A stretch of 64,000 bases of DNA from an uncultured Glaciecola sp. GTDB lineage: Bacteria > Pseudomonadota > Gammaproteobacteria > Enterobacterales > Alteromonadaceae. The stretch lies in the NCBI RefSeq assembly GCF_937770335.1, contig NZ_CALJHY010000003.1, positions 558,001-622,000 on the forward strand, written 5' to 3'. The position numbers were made by a program, and so were the translations under genes. The stretch's first letter is position 1, and every line of letters starts with the position of its first letter. Below, one piece after another: positions 10,844 to 20,083 of the stretch. The notes beneath the pieces are model-generated. The model saw only the letters and a program-made list of their open reading frames with translations. It had not been told where the DNA came from and made no database searches.

Positions 10844-12246
10844 GCAATATGCTCCCTACGCCTTTCGGACTTTCCCACGGGGCTTTCCTCTAGTGCTTTT
10901 ACAACTAATTCCATTTTTGAACTTCTCGACCCTTTTACTAAAATGCTAATGTCTCGTTGCTCGTGAGCGACGTTCTGATTGAGCATTTCAATAAGTGCCT
11001 CTTTATTATCAAAGTGAAAACCATTGTCGTCAAAAACCGCGCTTGCAAATTGACTCAATACGCCCAGTGAATAAATTGATGTGATACCCTTTGATTTTGC
11101 ATACTCACCCACCTGTTCATGGTAATAGCGCGCCTTATCACCCAGTTCGGCCATATCACCAAACACAAAAATACGATTTCCTGAAAAAGTGGCCAATAAA
11201 TCGATTGCCGCATGCACGGATGCAACATTGGCATTATAAGTGTCATCTAATAAACGAATTTGATTGGTCAACTGTTTAACGTTTAAGCGCCCACTTACTT
11301 CGCGCATGTTAAATAACCCTAACTGAACTTCTTCTAAATTTGCGCCGACGTTAATAGATAATGCGGCTGCAAGTAAGGCGTTCCCAACGTTGTGCGTGCC
11401 GGGTATGCTCAGACGAATAGCCGCTCTTCCGGTTGGGCAAACTAGTTCGAATTCAGCACATCCGTCCATTCCCATCGCTATATCTTCTGCATGGTAATCA
11501 CCGTCCCCCGACTCAGGAGAAAAAGTTAAACAATTCAAATGCGATGTTTTACCTTCCCAAAATGAATAAAATTGACTATCACGATTTAGGATTGCAGTGC
11601 CTTTTGTGCCCAAACCTTTAAATATTTCGCTTTTGGCCCTAGCGACACCAAATAAACTGCCAAACCCCTCTAAATGCGAAGCTGCCGCATTTACAATTGT
11701 AGCGACATCTGGTTTGACTAAATTTGTGGTGTACGCTATTTCACCTAAGTGATTAGCTCCCATTTCGATAACTGCATATTCGTGCTGCTTCTCGAGTCGC
11801 AATAAAGTCAAAGGCACACCAATATCATTATTGTAATTGCCTTTGGTAAATAACACTTTACCCTTTACAGATAGTATAGATGCCACCATTTCTTTGACTG
11901 TGGTTTTACCGCTACTTCCCGTAATCCCGACCGTTTTTGGGCTCACTTCTTGTTTAACCGCTGCGCCTAATTTACCTAAAGCAACCTTAGTATCTTCTAC
12001 CAATATCAACGGCAGTGGACAATCAACGGGCTGACTAACAATAATAGCGGCAGCTCCTTTTTCAAGGGCCTTGAAAAGATGGTCATGGGCATTGTGATTG
12101 GGACCCGATAACGCGATAAACAAATCGCCTGGCTCCAAGGTTCGAGTATCCGTACTAACGCCTTTAATTTTTAATTCTTCAACACTTTTTGTGTTTAAAG
12201 TGCCTTCTACTTTTTCAGCAATCCAAGATAATGAAACGGAAATCAT
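10837..12246 (-). CDS. murF: UDP-N-acetylmuramoyl-tripeptide--D-alanyl-D-alanine ligase MurF
   Basis: Attaches D-Ala-D-Ala to the UDP-MurNAc tripeptide, the last cytoplasmic precursor step. The N-terminal substrate domain ([18 protein letters not shown]), the ATP loop [11 protein letters not shown] near residue 110, the substrate motif [10 protein letters not shown] and the C-terminal domain [10 protein letters not shown] are seen in 469 residues. Its ATG overlaps the murE stop as ATGA. Confidence 0.97.
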   Translation of the reverse strand: MISVSLSWIAEKVEGTLNTKSVEELKIKGVSTDTRTLEPGDLFIALSGPNHNAHDHLFKALEKGAAAIIVSQPVDCPLPLILVEDTKVALGKLGAAVKQEVSPKTVGITGSSGKTTVKEMVASILSVKGKVLFTKGNYNNDIGVPLTLLRLEKQHEYAVIEMGANHLGEIAYTTNLVKPDVATIVNAAASHLEGFGSLFGVARAKSEIFKGLGTKGTAILNRDSQFYSFWEGKTSHLNCLTFSPESGDGDYHAEDIAMGMDGCAEFELVCPTGRAAIRLSIPGTHNVGNALLAAALSINVGANLEEVQLGLFNMREVSGRLNVKQLTNQIRLLDDTYNANVASVHAAIDLLATFSGNRIFVFGDMAELGDKARYYHEQVGEYAKSKGITSIYSLGVLSQFASAVFDDNGFHFDNKEALIEMLNQNVAHEQRDISILVKGSRSSKMELVVKALEESPVGKSERRREHIAC

Positions 12247-13808
12247 CCTCTTAACTCCATGGTTAACTGTTTAACGTAGTCCCTCTCGTTGTAATACTCG
12301 CGCACCGAGTTCAACTCCAGGTATTCTTCATGGCCTTTTCCTGCAACAACAATCAAATCGTCTATGTGACTATTCAGATAAGCCTGTTTAATTGCAGAGG
12401 TCCTTTCTAATTCTATTTTTAATTTGGACTTTTTTTGTATCCCTTGTTCAATATCAGCAATGATGTCTTCAGGTAATTCGTTGCGACTGTTGTCTTGAGT
12501 CAAAATAATTTCATCTGCCCAGAGCTCTGCGATTTTGCCCATTTGACTACGTTTGGCATTATCGCGATCGCCACCACAACCAAAAATCACGGTGAGCTTT
12601 CCAATCGCATGCTGACGTGCCGCTATCAATGCCTGTTTAAGTGCATCTGGTGTGTGTGCATAGTCAACAATAATATTGCCATGCTCTTTGGATTCGAAGA
12701 CTTCCATTCGACCAGGCACACCTTCCAATAAGGCAACGGCGTCGACTAAACGTTCAAAATTGACACCTTGTAAAAGTAATGCACTGAATGCGGTAAGTAA
12801 GTTAGCAATATTGAATTGGCCGATTAAAGGCAATGAAATTGAAGCTATACCCCAGCTCGACTCAATTTCAAATTTACTGCCGCTTGGCGTAAAGCACACG
12901 TTTGACGCGAAACAATATTTATAATCATGGTTATATTTTGCGTATGCTTGAAGCAACTTTTCTGATGACGGTTGGGTGACCGAACAAAGACAAATAATCG
13001 TATGCTGCGCCGTATTCGTTATCCAGTGACGACTTTCTTCGTCATCTGCATTTAAGACCAAGTAGCGGATCCCATCTTGTTTGAGTAAGAGGCGTTTTGC
13101 CTTCGCATACTCTTCCAAGTTAGGATGATAATCGAGGTGATCTTGAGTCAAATTTGTGAACACAGCGACATTCACGTTGAAGCCGCTCAATCTTTTTTGA
13201 TGTAAGCCGTGTGAAGACGCTTCAATACAGATGCGTTTGCCTCCACGATGCTTCACTAAATGCGCAAGTTGATGCATACAGGCAACATCTGGTGTTGTAT
13301 TTATGGTCTCAGCAATCTTAATTGACGCTTGCTTCTTCGCATAAAAAGCAACACCCATGGTACCTATCGTTGCGGCATCTTCGCCACACGATGCCGACAA
13401 TTGGGCACAAATATGTGCAACCGATGTTTTGCCATTCGTACCAGTAATCGCAATGCACTGAAGCTGATTTGAAACATGTTGGTGAAAAGTGCTACAAATA
13501 GAGCCGATGTGCTTTTCTAATTCGAAAAAGCCAACAATCAACGCATTATCAATACTATTTAAGTCGCCATGTTCTTCAGCATGTTGTGTGTTGACAATAA
13601 CTAGTTTCGCACCATTATTAATTGCATCTTGGACATAGTTGGCGCCATTATCATTTGTGCCTTGATGCGCAATAAATAATGAATTGTGATTGGCTTTACG
13701 ACTATCCAAAACGATGTTATCAACATCAGTGTCGGTTATTTCAATGCCAAAAATCGCCAGTACCGAGGCGATTGAACGAGTATGCAGTTTACCTTCATTG
13801 GAGGTCAT
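12243..13808 (-). CDS. murE: UDP-N-acetylmuramoyl-L-alanyl-D-glutamate--2,6-diaminopimelate ligase MurE
   Basis: Adds the third residue of the stem peptide. The ATP loop GTNGKTSVAHI and the C-terminal GCGGDRDNAKR are clear. The position that is DNPR in meso-diaminopimelate-adding enzymes reads DNSR here, still the acidic-Asn...Arg pattern, so meso-diaminopimelate is the expected substrate. I chose the ATG at 13808, which has a GGGGGT ribosome site inside the ftsI 3' end and overlaps ftsI by 14 bases; an upstream ATG at 13850 would overlap by 56. From 13808 the protein is 521 residues, somewhat long for MurE. Confidence 0.93.
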   Translation of the reverse strand: MTSNEGKLHTRSIASVLAIFGIEITDTDVDNIVLDSRKANHNSLFIAHQGTNDNGANYVQDAINNGAKLVIVNTQHAEEHGDLNSIDNALIVGFFELEKHIGSICSTFHQHVSNQLQCIAITGTNGKTSVAHICAQLSASCGEDAATIGTMGVAFYAKKQASIKIAETINTTPDVACMHQLAHLVKHRGGKRICIEASSHGLHQKRLSGFNVNVAVFTNLTQDHLDYHPNLEEYAKAKRLLLKQDGIRYLVLNADDEESRHWITNTAQHTIICLCSVTQPSSEKLLQAYAKYNHDYKYCFASNVCFTPSGSKFEIESSWGIASISLPLIGQFNIANLLTAFSALLLQGVNFERLVDAVALLEGVPGRMEVFESKEHGNIIVDYAHTPDALKQALIAARQHAIGKLTVIFGCGGDRDNAKRSQMGKIAELWADEIILTQDNSRNELPEDIIADIEQGIQKKSKLKIELERTSAIKQAYLNSHIDDLIVVAGKGHEEYLELNSVREYYNERDYVKQLTMELRG

Positions 13809-15600
13809 ATTGACCCCCGCTGTAGATTCTCGCTGTTTCGCTATTGTCATCGGGCGGCACGTTCAGCATTTGCAATGTGCCCGCTACTATCTTGGAAAAA
13901 GTGGGTGCTGCAGTATCACCAGCATGATACAAATCACCGCCGGGCTCATTTATCAGCACAACAACGGCTATTTGTGGGTTTGAAACCGGTGCAACGCCTG
14001 CGAAAATATTAACGTATTCTTCACCGTAACCTCCGGCAACAGCCTTTCGACTTGTACCCGTTTTGCCCGCAATACGATAACCAGGCACTCTCGCTTTTAC
14101 ACCTGAGCCCCCTTCTTGCGTCACGCTTTCCATCATTTCCAAAACAGCTATTGCATTTTCATGGCTCACAACACGCTCAGGTAATTCGAAAGCAGGTTCA
14201 TTCGACTTGATAATAGACAAGGGTACTTTTACACCGCCGTTGCCAATCGTCGCGTACATTCTGGCAAGCTGAGCCGTGGTGACTGAAATATTGTAACCAA
14301 ACGATAGCGATGAAAGCTCATGTTCAGACCATCGATTACGTTCATGAAAGATACCGTTAGATTCACCCACCATGTTACTGCCAGTAGAACTCATTAAGCC
14401 CATGTTGTAGTAGGTGTCCATCAGGAAGCCTTTGTCTACCGATAGCGCCAACTTAGACGTACCCATATTGCTCGATTTTTGAATGATCTCTGTAACGCTA
14501 ATTTTACCATAGTTACGTGGGTCCTCAATTCGACTGCCACCTAAGCGCATCCAACCAGGTGAGGTGTCAACAATTGAGTCTTTTTGCACTGAGCCGTATT
14601 CTAAGGCGGCTAATACCGCAATTGGTTTTAATGACGAGCCGGGTTCAAAGGCGTCTGTTATTGCTCTATTGCGCAAACGATGATTAGACACCGTCTTACG
14701 ATTGTTTGGGTTGTATGAAGGAGTATTAGCTAATGCAAGAATTTCACCGGTGTGAACATCAACGATAACTACGGATGCCGAAGCTGCTTTAAAGTATAGC
14801 GTCGCTTCTTTTAGCTCACGATAAGCCAAAGCTTGAATACGTTGATCAATAGTCAACATCAAATCGCCTGCTTTCTCTCCGGCGTGCTGTTCAATAATTT
14901 CAACTTGACGGCCCTTGGCATCGCGACGAATTTTGCGTTTGTCCGGGGTACCGGTTAGCCAATCATTATATAACTTTTCAATGCCTTCGATACCTTGATC
15001 ATCAACATTAGTAAAACCAACAACATGCGAGGAGACCTCACCAGTTGGGTAATAGCGTTTGGATTCGTTGCGTAGATAAACACCTGGGATAGCCAATTCT
15101 TCAACAAAATTAGCCATCGCTGGTGTAACTTGACGTTCAATATACACGAACCGACGTTTTGGGTTGTCTACCTTGTCGTACAAGCTTTGCACATCACGAC
15201 CCAATACTTCGGCGAGCGCTTGGAATCGACGTTTATCAAGTGTTTGCATTTCACCAGTATCGCTATCAAATGCATTAACCACTTTTGGATCAGCCCAAAT
15301 AGCCTTCGATGGAACACTCACTGCAAGCTGTTGACCATTTCTGTCAGTAATCAAACCACGATAGCTTGGGTTATCTCGCACTCGAATGGTACGATTATCG
15401 CCTTGTTGAATTAATCGGTCAGGTTCTATAACCTGAATATAAGCGGCTCTTGCAGCTAAGCACACGAAAACTAACCCGACACTATAAAGAACGGTAAGAA
15501 AGCGCCACTGCATCAGCATTGGGGATGTGTTTTGTTTAGCTTGGCGGTCTTTGCTGGTTCCTCTTTTCGCAGATACGCGCCGATTTGCGTTACCTGCCAT
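13795..15600 (-). CDS. ftsI: Septal peptidoglycan transpeptidase FtsI (PBP3)
   Basis: Class B penicillin-binding protein that crosslinks septal peptidoglycan with FtsW. A cytoplasmic basic tail and a membrane helix at about 33-53 precede the pedestal domain. The transpeptidase domain has the SxxK serine at about 322 (PGSSLKP), the SSN triad in QKSSNMGTSK, and KTG in IAGKTGTSRK. The 601-residue length is typical. It overlaps ftsL by 11 bases. Confidence 0.98.
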   Translation of the reverse strand: MAGNANRRVSAKRGTSKDRQAKQNTSPMLMQWRFLTVLYSVGLVFVCLAARAAYIQVIEPDRLIQQGDNRTIRVRDNPSYRGLITDRNGQQLAVSVPSKAIWADPKVVNAFDSDTGEMQTLDKRRFQALAEVLGRDVQSLYDKVDNPKRRFVYIERQVTPAMANFVEELAIPGVYLRNESKRYYPTGEVSSHVVGFTNVDDQGIEGIEKLYNDWLTGTPDKRKIRRDAKGRQVEIIEQHAGEKAGDLMLTIDQRIQALAYRELKEATLYFKAASASVVIVDVHTGEILALANTPSYNPNNRKTVSNHRLRNRAITDAFEPGSSLKPIAVLAALEYGSVQKDSIVDTSPGWMRLGGSRIEDPRNYGKISVTEIIQKSSNMGTSKLALSVDKGFLMDTYYNMGLMSSTGSNMVGESNGIFHERNRWSEHELSSLSFGYNISVTTAQLARMYATIGNGGVKVPLSIIKSNEPAFELPERVVSHENAIAVLEMMESVTQEGGSGVKARVPGYRIAGKTGTSRKAVAGGYGEEYVNIFAGVAPVSNPQIAVVVLINEPGGDLYHAGDTAAPTFSKIVAGTLQMLNVPPDDNSETARIYSGGQYDLQ

Positions 15601-15922
15601 TCGACTTCCCTCGTACTAGAACCTCGTCTTCCGGGCCCGGACGACGCATATTTAAGTTTTCACGAACCACTTGTTCAATACGGTTGTGCTCAGTTAACGC
15701 ACTTTGTTCTATAATCAAGTGACGCCATTCGACATCCAACTCATCTTTTTCTTGAATTAACGATTCGTGTTGCATAGATAACTGACGGTTATGATGAGCA
15801 CCCAAGACAACGCCAATAGCGGTTGCAACAACAGCAATAAACAACATCACTTTGAATAAATTGCGGCCTAGCTCAGACGTGATAAGTAACAACAAATTAA
15901 AGTTGGTACTGGGCATACTCAT
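15590..15922 (-). CDS. ftsL: Cell division protein FtsL
   Basis: Small bitopic divisome protein that forms a complex with FtsB and FtsQ and activates FtsWI. The 110 residues contain one membrane helix at about 24-42 followed by a charged coiled-coil stretch (residues 45-95) and the C-terminal VRENLNMRRPG motif. Sequence conservation in FtsL is weak, so the call rests on size, topology and position between rsmH and ftsI. It overlaps rsmH by 4 bases. Confidence 0.94.
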   Translation of the reverse strand: MSMPSTNFNLLLLITSELGRNLFKVMLFIAVVATAIGVVLGAHHNRQLSMQHESLIQEKDELDVEWRHLIIEQSALTEHNRIEQVVRENLNMRRPGPEDEVLVRGKSNGR

Positions 15923-16857
15923 AATTTTTCGGCTGTTCTAAGCACTGAACTGCGACACCGCACATTTTGGGTTATTTCTTCAGCTGTGGGTTTTACGGCT
16001 CTGCCTATAGGTATCACAAGCTTCTCTGCATCTATTTCTTGTTGTGTAATAGGCAATCCGCGTGGAATATCTTTACCCTTACTTAATTTTCTAATAAACC
16101 GTTTGACTACGCGATCTTCAAGCGAGTGGAAACTGATAACCACTAATCTGCCACCCGTCTTAAGTACCTTAACTGCGCCTTCTAACCCTTGGTTCAATTG
16201 ATCAAGTTCGCCATTAATAAAAATCCTAACACCTTGAAAACTTCGCGTCGCAGGGTGTTTAAACTTATCTTTTACGGGTACCGCTTTATCGATTAATTGA
16301 GCAAACTCAGCGGTAGTTTCTAGAGGCTTTATCACTCTTTGCTCTAGTACTGCATGCGCAATGCGCTTACCAAATTTTTCTTCACCGTAGGTTTTTAATA
16401 CCATAGTAATTTCTTCGAGATCAGCTTTGTTTAACCAATCAGCCGCACTTATACCCGCAGAACGATCCATACGCATATCTAAAGGACCGTCTTTTTGAAA
16501 ACTGAAGCCTCGAGAAGCATCATCTAGTTGTGGGGACGACACCCCTATATCCATTAACACACCATCAATGTCGCACATCAGCTCAAGTTCGTTGACCACG
16601 GCTTCAATGTTTGAAAATGCGACATGATGTATGCTGAATCTAGGGTCGTCGATAAAACGTTGGGCCGACTCAATTGCTGTATCATCGCGATCCAATGCAA
16701 TGAGTCTACCGTTACTTGAAAGTTGTTTGAGAATCTCAGCACTGTGGCCACCGCGTCCAAAAGTCGCGTCAATATAAATCCCATCTGGCTTTATATTCAA
16801 GCCAGAGATAGATTCTTGCAATAGTACAGAGCGATGAATAAATTGTTCTGATGTCAT
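15919..16857 (-). CDS. rsmH: 16S rRNA (cytosine(1402)-N(4))-methyltransferase RsmH
   Basis: S-adenosylmethionine-dependent methyltransferase that modifies C1402 in the ribosomal decoding centre. The N-terminal [10 protein letters not shown], the SAM-binding loop [28 protein letters not shown] and the C-terminal [16 protein letters not shown] motifs identify it. The 312 residues are normal. The ATG overlaps the mraZ stop by 4 bases, so it depends on mraZ transcription. Confidence 0.98.
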   Translation of the reverse strand: MTSEQFIHRSVLLQESISGLNIKPDGIYIDATFGRGGHSAEILKQLSSNGRLIALDRDDTAIESAQRFIDDPRFSIHHVAFSNIEAVVNELELMCDIDGVLMDIGVSSPQLDDASRGFSFQKDGPLDMRMDRSAGISAADWLNKADLEEITMVLKTYGEEKFGKRIAHAVLEQRVIKPLETTAEFAQLIDKAVPVKDKFKHPATRSFQGVRIFINGELDQLNQGLEGAVKVLKTGGRLVVISFHSLEDRVVKRFIRKLSKGKDIPRGLPITQQEIDAEKLVIPIGRAVKPTAEEITQNVRCRSSVLRTAEKL

Positions 16858-17312
16858 AATGAGAAATCCTGAAGACGTTCAGTAAGCTCGAATTGGCCTT
16901 GCTTCTCGATTTCAATGTCTTCAGATATCTGTTTCTGCCAAACGTTCGCATCCCAAATTTCAAATTTATTGAGTTGACCGACAAGCATGATCTGTTTGTC
17001 CAGAGCGGCGTGTTGACGAAGTGTAGGTGCGATTAGTATACGCCCGCTTTTGTCCATCTCGCCTTCCATTGCATAGCCCAGTAGCAGGCGTTGCAGGCGA
17101 CGTTCTTGGGGATTCGTACTCGAAAGCTTGCTCAATTTAAGCTCGATTTCCTCCCATTCGGGGAGGGGGTAAAGTAGCAAACAGTTTTGGGAGGTATCGA
17201 TCGTGCAGACCAGCTGTCCCTGGCAATCATCCAACAGCGACTGACGGTACCTTGTGGGTATCGTTAGTCGACCTTTGCTATCCAGATTAATTGCGTTAGC
17301 GCCGCGGAACAT
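16854..17312 (-). CDS. mraZ: Transcriptional regulator MraZ
   Basis: AbrB-fold DNA-binding protein that represses its own dcw promoter in E. coli. The protein begins [19 protein letters not shown] and has the second repeat with [16 protein letters not shown] at about 92-107; both DxKGR/DxSGR-type loops are present in 152 residues. It is the promoter-proximal gene of the cluster. Candidate binding repeats lie about 73-97 bases upstream of its start. Confidence 0.97.
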   Translation of the reverse strand: MFRGANAINLDSKGRLTIPTRYRQSLLDDCQGQLVCTIDTSQNCLLLYPLPEWEEIELKLSKLSSTNPQERRLQRLLLGYAMEGEMDKSGRILIAPTLRQHAALDKQIMLVGQLNKFEIWDANVWQKQISEDIEIEKQGQFELTERLQDFSL

Positions 17313-17385
17313 TCCCCTAGCCTTTTATTATTATTAGCTCATATTATTATTTTTATTATTAAGCTGGTTGCACTTGACCGAAAAA

Positions 17386-17409
17386 ACCATTTTTCGCCAC
17401 TTCTACCCA
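17386..17409 (-). promoter_or_regulatory. Candidate MraZ operator: three TGGN repeats with 10-bp spacing
   Basis: On the minus strand TGGG, TGGC and TGGT start at 17409, 17399 and 17389, exactly 10 bases apart. The known E. coli MraZ site is three TGGG direct repeats with the same periodicity just upstream of mraZ. Only the first copy is exact, so the match is good but not perfect. Confidence 0.6.
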
Positions 17410-17417
17410 CTTTTTAC

Positions 17418-17447
17418 AGTTTATGTACCATCATGCCCCACTGTCAA
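17418..17447 (-). promoter_or_regulatory. Candidate sigma70 promoter of mraZ
   Basis: Reading the minus strand, a perfect TTGACA (17447-17442) is followed after 18 bases by TAAACT (17423-17418), a 4/6 match to the -10 box. Transcription would begin at about the MraZ repeats, which fits repression by MraZ. Confidence 0.5.
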
Positions 17448-17488
17448 GCACATTTGCGTCAAACGGGTAAATAGTTCATAACGCTGAA

Positions 17489-17504
17489 CTGTATATAAAT
17501 ACAG
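17489..17504. promoter_or_regulatory. LexA-box-like palindrome upstream of mraZ
   Basis: CTGTATATAAATACAG matches the SOS box CTGT-N8-ACAG in all eight fixed positions with the usual AT-rich core. It lies about 180 bases upstream of mraZ and downstream of the sapC-like gene. A weak promoter-like pair (CTTAAA, 17 bases, TTTATA) overlaps it on the minus strand. One chance match to the eight fixed bases is expected per about 65 kb, so it needs testing. Confidence 0.45.
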
Positions 17505-17530
17505 GCCTTGCATAAATTTAAGATAAAAAA

Positions 17531-17554
17531 AACCACCCGAAGGTGGTTTTTGCT
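17531..17554 (-). terminator. Rho-independent terminator after the SapC-family gene
   Basis: A seven-base-pair stem AACCACC / GGTGGTT with loop CGAA is flanked on the left by a run of A, which is a run of U for minus-strand transcripts. It sits just after the stop of the SapC-like gene and separates it from the division cluster. The T-rich right side means it may also work on the plus strand. Confidence 0.85.
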
Positions 17555-17576
17555 TTAGTTTTTAATTGCTTGTATT

Positions 17577-18341
17577 TTAAGCCGCAGGTTGTTCGCCTTC
17601 GCCCTCTTTCGGTACCGGTCTAATTTGCACCGTTTTAATTGGCTTATCGCCTTTGTTAGATAATTCAACCAAACGGTTCAATTGTGCTAATGACATCATA
17701 ATTGCGTACATAGCGCCTAAGAAACCAGCTTTGTGTAGTTCAAGAATAATCGTGTCATCCAGCGAGTTAAGCTTCTTCTCATTGACGCTCATGATACCGG
17801 TTACGTTACGAGCAGTACCGTCTTGGTACTGAATACCAATTTGGATGTTTTCTAGCAACTCAAGCTCAACAACACGCTTTACGAACCGTTGATTGAGCAT
17901 TTCACTGTTTGCAAGTTCAGCTAGAAACTGCTGACGATTCTTTAAGAAATCAGTAGGCTCGCCTTCGTCAGTGAATAATGCTTCACCTTCTTCAGCAACT
18001 AAGTGGCTGTTTTCATCAAAGAATACACCCAGTTTATCGCCATCAGGACGAATATCAAAAGGGTAACGCTGTATGTTTAATGGTACATGCGGGCCCTGCC
18101 ATTTATCTTCTGCCCAGAACAAGTTAACGTTTTGATCAACCCCTAACATTGCAACTGTATGGATGTTCTTATTCGTTGGATCTTCAATGAAAACCACCGG
18201 CATTGAAGATGCCAAATGCGCGAATTCACGGATAGTTGCGGCTGCAAGGTGAGTTTCTTTTGCAAAACTAAGATCTAACTGAGGAATGATTTTTAGATCT
18301 TTATGCGTGTTTTTGTCCAGCGCGATATAATTAATAGCCAT
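17577..18341 (-). CDS. SapC family protein
   Basis: The 254-residue protein matches the SapC family (named after a Campylobacter S-layer-associated gene product), with the typical N-terminal ALDKNTHKDLKI region, VVFIEDPTNKN, and RYPFDIRPDGDKLGVFFDE in the middle. No signal peptide or membrane helix is seen. The biochemical role of this family is not established; in marine gammaproteobacteria members often accompany TonB receptors and tryptophan halogenase-like proteins, but none are next to this one. It is a single-gene unit, closed by the terminator at 17531. Confidence 0.85.
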   Translation of the reverse strand: MAINYIALDKNTHKDLKIIPQLDLSFAKETHLAAATIREFAHLASSMPVVFIEDPTNKNIHTVAMLGVDQNVNLFWAEDKWQGPHVPLNIQRYPFDIRPDGDKLGVFFDENSHLVAEEGEALFTDEGEPTDFLKNRQQFLAELANSEMLNQRFVKRVVELELLENIQIGIQYQDGTARNVTGIMSVNEKKLNSLDDTIILELHKAGFLGAMYAIMMSLAQLNRLVELSNKGDKPIKTVQIRPVPKEGEGEQPAA

Positions 18342-18730
18342 TTTATTATAATTCTCTTACTTAAGTTTGATGAGGCTATTTCTAATCGTTAGCGCTGCAT
18401 CGTTCAGTCATGAAACTGCCATGAAGGGTTTACGACTAACCAGTTTCATGACAATGAAAATTCGTTTTCTATCCATGGGATAAAGTTGGTTATTATCGCC
18501 TAAACAGACTTGAAAGTCACTCTGTAACCTAATATTAACAACTAAAATTAGGCTTTTTTTCTATTAAGTTGCACAATACGGCCAAGACAACCAAGGTTGT
18601 TAAGTTGAAACCGTTCAATTTTCATTCTATTCGTGTTTTTTATTATTGTTAACGTAAACGACAACAAAAAAACATTTATAATTTGAACAAAAATAACAAT
18701 TAATAAATAACTATATCAAAAGGACTGCTA
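18342..18730. other. Divergent intergenic region between the SapC-family gene and the dipeptidase
   Basis: No gene is seen in these 389 bases. The left part holds two Pho-box-like elements in inverted orientation (listed separately). The right part, 18640-18720, is very AT-rich and contains TATAAT at 18677-18682, a plausible -10 for the dipeptidase, without a clear -35. The dipeptidase start has an AGGA ribosome site at about 18721. Confidence 0.5.
18405..18454. promoter_or_regulatory. Inverted pair of Pho-box-like elements
   Basis: On the plus strand CAGTCAT-GAAA-CTGCCAT (18405-18422) matches the PhoB consensus (CTGTCAT, 4 bases, CTGTCAT) at 12 of 14 positions. About 15 bases away, on the minus strand, TTGTCAT-GAAA-CTG repeats the first half. 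Together they form an inverted repeat, TCATGAAACTG / CAGTTTCATGA. Which gene they control, and whether PhoB is the binder, is inference. Confidence 0.4.
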
Positions 18731-19945
18731 ATGCAAAAACAATCCACCGCTATCCTCATCATACTCGCATCATTAGTGCTAACGGCATGCAATACCATAA
18801 GTTCAGCACCAAAAATTGAAAGCAATGCTCAAGCAGCGAAACGAATCACTCAACAAAATATTATCGTTGATGGTCATATAGATGTGCCCTATCGAATACA
18901 AAATCAATGGGTAGACGTCACAAAAAGCACAGAAAGTGGTGATTTTGATTACCCTCGTGCAGTAGAGGGAGGCTTAAATGCGCCGTTCATGTCTATTTAT
19001 GTACCTGCCAGTTTAGATAATTCGGCTGAATCGACAGCATTGGCTCACAAATTAATTGATTATGTTGAAGCTATTGTTGGAAGGGCTCCGGATAAATTTG
19101 CGCTGGCATATTCAGTTGCGGATGTGGAACAAAATTTTAAAGATAATAAAATTTCATTGCCAATGGGAATGGAAAATGGCTCCCCAGTGCAAGGTTCTCT
19201 TGATACCCTTCGCGTCTTTCATGAACGGGGAATACGCTACATAACACTTGCACATAGCCAGAGTAACCATATTAGCGATTCATCTTATGACTTACGCAGG
19301 CAATGGAAAGGCCTCAGTCCTTTTGGGAAAGAATTAGTAGTAGAAATGAACAAACTTGGGATTATTGTGGATATTTCGCATGTGTCTGATGCCGCTTTTT
19401 ATCAGGTTGTCGACATAAGCAAGGCCCCGGTTATTGCATCACATTCATCGTTACGTAAATTCACTCCCGGATTTGAGCGTAATATGGACGACGAAATGCT
19501 CAAAGCCTTAGCTGCGAAAAAAGGCGTTATTATGATTAACTTTGGTTCTGGCTTTGTTAGTCCAGTTGCACGCAGCTGGCGTGACAACAGAACCAACAAA
19601 GCAGAAGAACTCGCTAAAGTCTTCGGTGAAGATAGCCAAGAAGTGACAGATTTTGTTGAAAAGTATAATACACAGAGTCCTTACCCATTCGCTACTTTGG
19701 ACACAGTGCTTAATCATATCGACCATGTAGTTAATTTAGTCGGTATTGATTATGTCGGTATTGGATCGGACTACGATGGCGTAGGTGACTCTCTGCCGGT
19801 CAATTTAAAGGACGTATCTGACTTTCCTAACCTGGTTGAAGGATTGTTAGATCGTGGATATTCAGAGAACGATATTAAAAAAATTCTGAATGAAAATGTA
19901 TTGCGTGTATGGCGCGAAGTTGAAGCTGTCGCCAAAGCCGGGTGA
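18731..19945 (+). CDS. Membrane dipeptidase (peptidase family M19), lipoprotein
   Basis: Zinc dipeptidase related to renal dipeptidase, expected to cleave dipeptides in the periplasm. The signal peptide ends in a lipobox LTAC with cysteine at about residue 20, so it is probably lipid-anchored. Metal-ligand motifs are visible: VDGHIDVPYR near 50, MGMENG near 143, VDISHVSDAAF near 216 and VIASHSSLRKF near 238, plus GIGSDYDGVG near 345. At 404 residues it is full length. No operon partner is evident; the next gene is 85 bases downstream. Confidence 0.93.
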   Translation: MQKQSTAILIILASLVLTACNTISSAPKIESNAQAAKRITQQNIIVDGHIDVPYRIQNQWVDVTKSTESGDFDYPRAVEGGLNAPFMSIYVPASLDNSAESTALAHKLIDYVEAIVGRAPDKFALAYSVADVEQNFKDNKISLPMGMENGSPVQGSLDTLRVFHERGIRYITLAHSQSNHISDSSYDLRRQWKGLSPFGKELVVEMNKLGIIVDISHVSDAAFYQVVDISKAPVIASHSSLRKFTPGFERNMDDEMLKALAAKKGVIMINFGSGFVSPVARSWRDNRTNKAEELAKVFGEDSQEVTDFVEKYNTQSPYPFATLDTVLNHIDHVVNLVGIDYVGIGSDYDGVGDSLPVNLKDVSDFPNLVEGLLDRGYSENDIKKILNENVLRVWREVEAVAKAG

Positions 19946-19989
19946 ATTTAGCTCGCAAGGTTAACTTTAGTTAAAACATACAGGCATTG

Positions 19990-20083
19990 TTGAGGTATCA
20001 TGGGTGAAATTACTTTGACCATGTACCTCAATGAAACTAATAATACGCAACTTAGCAAGAAGCACTACACAAGAGTCACTTAA
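19990..20083 (+). promoter_or_regulatory. Hairpin and overlapping small ORF at the RRM gene start
   Basis: TTGAGGTA (19990-19997) pairs with TACCTCAA (20024-20031), and CATGG (19999-20003) with CCATG (20019-20023): 13 pairs with one bulged base and a 15-base loop. The right arm ends at the A of the RRM start codon, which has no ribosome site of its own directly upstream. The left arm holds GAGG and an ATG at 20000 that opens a 27-codon ORF ending at 20083, overlapping the RRM gene in another frame. This looks like translational control; the mechanism is inference. Confidence 0.45.
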
